The notes under the pieces are model-generated. The model searched no databases. It was given only the letters and a program-made list of their open reading frames with translations, and was not told the origin of the DNA. Below are positions 59,151 to 64,000 of a stretch of 64,000 nucleotides of DNA, piece after piece (position 1 is the stretch's first letter; every line of letters starts with the position of its first letter). The position numbers and the translations under genes were made by a program. Source of the DNA: Sander lucioperca (taxonomy: Eukaryota > Chordata > Actinopteri > Perciformes > Percidae); NCBI RefSeq assembly GCF_008315115.2, contig NC_050191.1:5757901-5821900 (forward strand), in the 5' to 3' direction.

Positions 59151-60454
59151 TGCTGTTACATAGAGTATAATCTCATCATATTTTACATAAGTGTCAGGTT
59201 TGCACACACTGAGGGAATGGACTCCAAATGCATGACTCATAGGCAATGTAATAGTTGTTTATTTGAACCAACTTCAAATTCCCACAGGCAGGGGCGCCGC
59301 CGTGAAATTTGGGCCCCATGACAAAAAATCAAATTGGGCCCCCTCTGCACAGCTGTTGTCACCACATCTCTAGGACCTAACTGTCCCATCAAAAGCTTTA
59401 CATAACTCTAATTAAAGGCTTGCAACTGTCTTGCTTCTTGTAGTTCAATACTAGTACTAGCACAATATTTACTGCTGGTGATTTGTACAAGCATGCAAGT
59501 CTAGTATGCAGTTCACTATTTGATGCAAGATTAAAAGCAACCATAAAAAAATGTGCTGAAGGCCATTTTTTACAGTCTCAATGTATTTTTATTGTAAAAT
59601 TTGACAAAATGGAAAATTCTCTTAACAAAATTATTATTATTAATTATTATTATAATTATTAATGAAAGATAAAAAACTTTTCAATCAAAATAAATTAACA
59701 TCATCCTCTCAAAACAATGAAAACAGCAGATTTTTTTTAACTTAGCTGCACATGTATGCCAACAAGAAAATAAAGTGGACATGTCAAATGGAATTTCCAC
59801 ACCAGGGTTATTATAGTGCTACAAAACAGATCAAGTGATCACTAAATCTAAAGGTTTTGAGGTTTGGAATATGGTCATAACAAACCAACAGTACCAGTGA
59901 CATCAAATTAAAAGGAATGAATAAGAACAAAGGACTCCTGGAAACCCAAACTTTTCTCTCAAAGAACATGTCATTGAACACAATGTTGCTCACCTTCTTC
60001 ACTGGGACAGGGAGGGGCACAGTTAGGGGGAGACTGGGGTGCTGCTGACTCATCTGTTGTTAAGTCTGCTAAAAGGGGCAGGGACAATGATTTAATATGA
60101 ATATCTTGCTAAACGTTTCCCTGCACTGATTAAATGGTGATTAAATGTAGGCTAACGCTAGTCTGTAGCTAGCTAGCTTATTTCACTATGGACATTAAGC
60201 CAACAGGTTAATACCACTCACAGACTATAGGCTACCCACCTTTCTTGGTGAAAAACTGGGTTACAGTTTGACACCCTTTTCTTTGTCTTTCCTCTCTCTC
60301 TTTTCTCTCTTTCCTTTTTTGAAAACCAGATTTTGATTTAACGTTACTTGGCAACATTGTGGTCACTGTAGTTCTGGCGCATCTACTGACTTCAACCAAA
60401 GAATTTCTAATAAGGGAAGAAGTTCCACTCTCTCGTTACTTCCGGCTTCTGAAC
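59151..60454. other. AT-rich intergenic DNA
   Basis: 59,288 on begins caggggcgccgccgtgaaatttgggccccatgac, a hAT-like start, but I find no matching right end. ATT/TAA runs lie near 59,630-59,660. No supported gene. Confidence 0.45.
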
Positions 60455-61188
60455 TGGTTGCAGTTCCACCAGAGTTCCATATAGGGGGCGCTCACAGGCG
60501 AGTGCAGAATGAATGGGACTCTATGGAGCTATACCCCTCAAAATCCACTTTTCTCAGGATATAATTTTTTGTCTAGTAATTTGAATGTTGCATTTGAAAG
60601 GGGAGGCTAAGAAAATACACACTGCTGGGTGTTAGATTTTTTTAAAGTGGCTTTTTTGTTCTAAAAAGCCTTTTAAAATGTCAATGACGTCATACACATA
60701 TACGGCCAGAGATTCTGCTTTACGGCAAGCTTTGAGTCGCTTCCTTTTTTCTCTCGAGGCATCGACAACACAGCTGACAGGTTAGACTCTCCCTGTCAAT
60801 ACACGTGCTAGAAAGAGGTTTGCTAATGTTTTAAAGACCACGCCGAAATATTCACTCTGGCATTCTGGTTCTGCTTCGGATGCCGTCAAGCGGGATCTCC
60901 GATCATAATCAGTTCTTCACTGACCAATCAGCATTCATTAGCAGAATGCTAGCGTGTTATGGGCAACAACGACTCAACCTGTAACAAATCGAAAGGGCAT
61001 AGGTACTCGTTCATTCAACTTTCGACCTATAATCCATGTTGAATTTGCAAAAACTACAATCAAATCTGAGATTTCTCATCGACAATCAGGCAAAAGAGAC
61101 AAATTTAGCCGTCTAGCTCCATAGGGTCCCATTCATTTTGCACTGGACCGTGATCACCCCCAGTGGAACTCTGGTGGAACTGCAACCA
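60455..61188. mobile_element. MITE with long (~75 bp) terminal inverted repeats
   Basis: Left: TGGTTGCAGTTCCACCAGAG, then gggggcg, gtgcagaatgaatgggac and tatggagcta. The complement of the right end gives the same words in the same order (TGGTTGCAGTTCCACCAGAG ... gtgcaaaatgaatgggac ... tatggagcta). About 734 bp with no coding frame. The TSD is not resolved. Confidence 0.8.
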
Positions 61189-61261
61189 AAGTAGGTACAA
61201 TGGGGCTAAATAGGGAGTGGAACGGCTTTCACTGAGCAATATGGTCCAGCTGCGGCTTGCG

Positions 61262-61660
61262 GCCGCTCACGCCACGCCGTTTCCCCCCCCCCCCCCCGGC
61301 TCACCGCTCACGCCACGCCCCCCGCTCACGCCACGCCCCTTGTTTTATTTGCCTTCAAAATAAAAGCCTGGTTTCTTAAGTTCTTTGCAAAAAATAAATA
61401 AAAGCCTGGTTTCTTAAGTTCTTTGCAAAAAAATAAAAATTAAAAAAAATGTCATTTAAGCCTGGTTTCTAAAGTTCTTTGCAAAAAAAAAAAAATTGTC
61501 ATTGTATTTTTCTAAATAAATGCACATTCTCTATAGATAGGTGATCGCTCACGCCAAGCCCCTTGTTTTATTTGCCTACAAAATAAAAGCCCGGTTTCTA
61601 AAGTTCTAAAAAAATTGTCTAATTGTGTTTTTCTAAATAAATGCCCGTTCTCTATAGTTC
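61262..61660. repeat. degenerate tandem repeats (ctcacgccacgcc and agcctggtttcttaagttc)
   Basis: Four ctcacgccacgcc copies around a C17-type run, then four or more copies of aaaagcctggtttcttaagttctttgc with A-rich linkers; the cctggtttct and taaataaatgc words recur to 61,655. Confidence 0.7.
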
Positions 61661-61873
61661 GGGGTGCAACTACATAATGCCATTCAAAAAAACAAACAGT
61701 TGATGTTTGATTGGATTAGTTTTTGCTAATGTATAATCAATTGAACTACAAACAACAAAACTTCAAATATTTATTTATAAGTAAGCAAAACACACATGAC
61801 GATGAAACAAATACTTAATCTAATTATGTGGGAGACACTGGAACTGGCTTTGGTCACAGGTCAGGACATAGCT

Positions 61874-61875
<2 letters not shown>

Positions 61876-61932
<57 letters not shown>
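61876..61932. repeat. (CA)n microsatellite
   Basis: Uninterrupted CA tract. Confidence 0.95.
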
Positions 61933-61933
<1 letters not shown>

Positions 61934-62564
61934 CAGGATAACTGATTTGAGGGCTCTGAATAATCACATGAACACAGCAATTAAGACTCAGAATACATAT
62001 TCTGCACGCTTTTTAAAATGACAAATATTCGTGTGGCACTGATAAATACATGGTGGGTAACATGAAATGGGGCCTTCAGCAGTTTATTAAAGGCTTAATA
62101 AAAGCAAAACAATTTTGTACAAGCAGTGAGTAAGACGTGTTTCAAACAAGAGAGATTGTTAGCGTCAGGATGTGGGGGGTTACTGTGATAATAATGAAAC
62201 AATTCAGAAAGTTTAACAACAACATTACAGTTTAGATGGGGTGTCTTGACAACTGAGATTTTGGCACCAAAAATCAGTAAAGTAACAAGTTGTCTGGCAC
62301 AGTTTTGTGGCTTGTTCGATCAAAGGGCATATGAATGTCCTGTATGGTGACATGATTAAAGCAGTATTTAAAATTACAAAGTAGGGGTTCAACAGAAAAA
62401 AAAAGCATCCCATCTTTGCTAACTGAGACCCTCTAGATTTGGCCTGTTTGGCTGTTGGTACGCTTATGAGAGGGAAATCTTTTCCGTACAGATTTAGCAA
62501 AAACATCCAAACTTAAAAGAATTTATATTATATTATAATATTTTGGAAAATATGCTTATTGTTT

Positions 62565-62825
62565 GTTTGCCTGCCTGTCTGTAAAAAAACTACTGGCCTG
62601 ATTTGTATGAAACATGGTGGAAGGGTGTAGCATGGGCCAAGGAAGAAACGGTTACATTTTGGAGCGGATCTGAATCACAGGGTGGATACACAAATTAGTT
62701 TTCACTTTCGTTGACATTGTGAGATAGGGCATGTGTGCTGCATTCATGGTGGTGTCAGAATAATCTGAAAATTGTGAGGGCATGCCTTGGCAGAGGTCTG
62801 CGCTCTCTGAGTGCCCAATGTTTTC
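62565..62825 (+). repeat. dispersed repeat (ctggcctgatttgtatgaaacatggtgg type)
   Basis: Contains gaaacatggtggaagg, catgggccaaggaagaa, cattttggagcggatc, gggtggatacacaaatta, cactttcgttgacattgtga and ggcagaggtctgcgctctctgagtgc, a phrase order found in a very common fish repeat (general knowledge). Class not assigned. Confidence 0.6.
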
Positions 62826-64000
62826 ACTTTTTGTACGAATTAAAAAGATCTAACGTACTAATTGCTGATTGCTACCTTTGGACAAAGAGACAGACTAGCT
62901 GTTTCCCCCCTACTTCCAGTCTTTATGCTAAGCCAAGTCAACCAGCTGCTGGCTGTAACTTCATATTTACTGCACAGACATCAGATAGGTATTCATCTTC
63001 TCCTCCAACTCTCAGTAAGAAACAAAAAAGCATACTTCCTAAAATGTCAAACTATTTCTTTAACATACAAAACAGCGGTTTCAGTCACTGCAGGAGGCAC
63101 AGCGGTTTTAGTCACTGCTTTACATGCTTTGAGGTGCAAAATAAAGTTGTCTCTCCTCACATAGCATTTTGCACAATGACAGCAGTGGTAGTGTCCACTG
63201 GCTATACAGCCGTCATTGCACTTATATATAGTAAAACCTGTAAAACAATAAAATATGTTGATTAGATAAACTTTTAAAACGTTGAATTACTTTTAACCCT
63301 TGTGCCTAACTAAAAACATTTTCTCCTTTGCATTTTTTCTTCTAGCATTCTCCAGAACCAAATTGTACCCCCAGAGTTTTGTTGCGTTGTCGTTTTAATT
63401 ATTTTTAATTTCCTTTGTGACTCCGTTACATGTCCTAGAGAATAGGCGTGATCCTCCATTTTTAACAGGCTTTCAAATTTGACTGTAGTCGCTGAGTAAT
63501 CTTCTCCCCCCCTTGCATTCGTCACGGTGCCACTGACTGAAAAGCACAAAATGCGGAGGTTTGTCCCTCTTTGACTGATGCATTTTAAACATTTGTGTGA
63601 CTCACTTGTATGTATTCTGAATGTCAGATTCTACGCTTACAAGAATACTTTGATTAGTTGGAAGTAATTGCACATGAATAAGCACATATTTGTGAAAGAA
63701 CAAAGGGGTTTTCGCTACGAAACAACTCATAAAATTACACAATGGAGCTTTAGGTATTGTGTTCTAGGTCTTAAATAATTTTAAACACGTCTTTATTTTC
63801 CTACATCCATGCAACGCTCCTCTAATGCTTATGGACCTTTTTCACAGCAGACATTTTGACTACTGTCATAGTAGGAAAAGAACAGCTGAAATTGATAACC
63901 TTAACGATGGCTCAATCAAGTGTCCCAGTAAGCTATTTCAGTGAGTCAGCATGCACAATACCAGGGCCTCTCCTAAGTAGAATGCAGCCATCATTAATGG
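62826..64000. other. right end of the window, no supported gene
   Basis: Open frames such as one at 62,735-63,265 have no domain, no signal peptide and no splice-consistent partners. A short duplicated phrase (agcggttt.agtcactgc) lies near 63,075 and 63,101. Confidence 0.45.

Noticed and set aside
59288..59400. hAT element starting caggggcgccgccg
   Set aside because: No matching right terminus or TSD was found in the window.
62735..63265. 176-residue plus-strand frame near the right end
   Set aside because: Begins inside a dispersed repeat, overlaps another frame of similar length, and shows no domain or signal.

Overview
The window looks like teleost fish genomic DNA. It has spliced immunoglobulin-superfamily (IgSF) receptor genes with phase-1 introns, long CA/TG, CAGA and TCTA microsatellites, Rex1/L2-like LINE pieces, hAT elements with 8-bp target duplications, a decayed PIF/Harbinger element and several MITE-like elements. 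Codon bias and synteny cannot give a species from sequence alone; a percomorph-like fish is only a guess.

Region 1 (1-13,345) is a tandem segmental duplication. Two and a bit near-identical ~5.9-6.0 kb units each carry, on the minus strand, one long exon of a coiled-coil protein I do not recognise (partial copy at 1-600, open copy at 5,063-6,634, frameshifted copy at 10,938-12,510). The rest of each unit is non-coding spacer with a TG tract and a long CA/CAGA tract. Each exon contains a 402-bp (134-residue) internal repeat.

Region 2 (14,600-59,200) is a plus-strand tandem cluster of five related transmembrane Ig receptors, called A to E here, with orphan exons between them. The common plan is leader exon / V-like Ig exon / second Ig exon / Thr-rich stalk exon / TM exon / short tail exon / terminal exon(s). 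There are two TM types (TM-A ending NIWTRAKG; TM-B ending FRWRRAKG) and two tails. The YEN tail is short and has one Tyr in a YEND context. The ITIM tail has two or three Tyr motifs and a poly-Asp run. A is Ig1-Ig2-TM-A-YEN. B is Ig1-stalk with both TM-A and TM-B and an ITIM tail, and has duplicated leaders. C is Ig1-Ig2-stalk-TM-A-YEN with a premature stop at the start of Ig2. D and E are Ig1-Ig2-stalk-TM-B-ITIM. Orphan YEN exons follow ITIM tails at 27.1, 53.05 and 59.1 kb, and an extra ITIM tail lies at 49.1-50.1 kb. This suggests an ancestral unit with two alternative 3' cassettes, and a cluster that makes both inhibitory-type and non-ITIM receptors. The family resembles the many unnamed two-Ig-domain receptors of percomorph genomes; I assign no gene symbols.

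Mobile elements fill the introns and intergenic DNA and help order events. One hAT in gene D was partly carried into the duplicated ITIM tail; another hAT was duplicated together with its target duplication; a hAT interrupts a Rex1-like LINE; a ~1.1 kb insertion splits the stalk exon of gene E.

Region 3 (59,200-64,000) has no gene I can support, only a long-TIR MITE, tandem AT-rich repeats, a CA tract and one dispersed repeat. All exon boundaries were read by eye from splice consensus and phase, so they are models, not transcripts.
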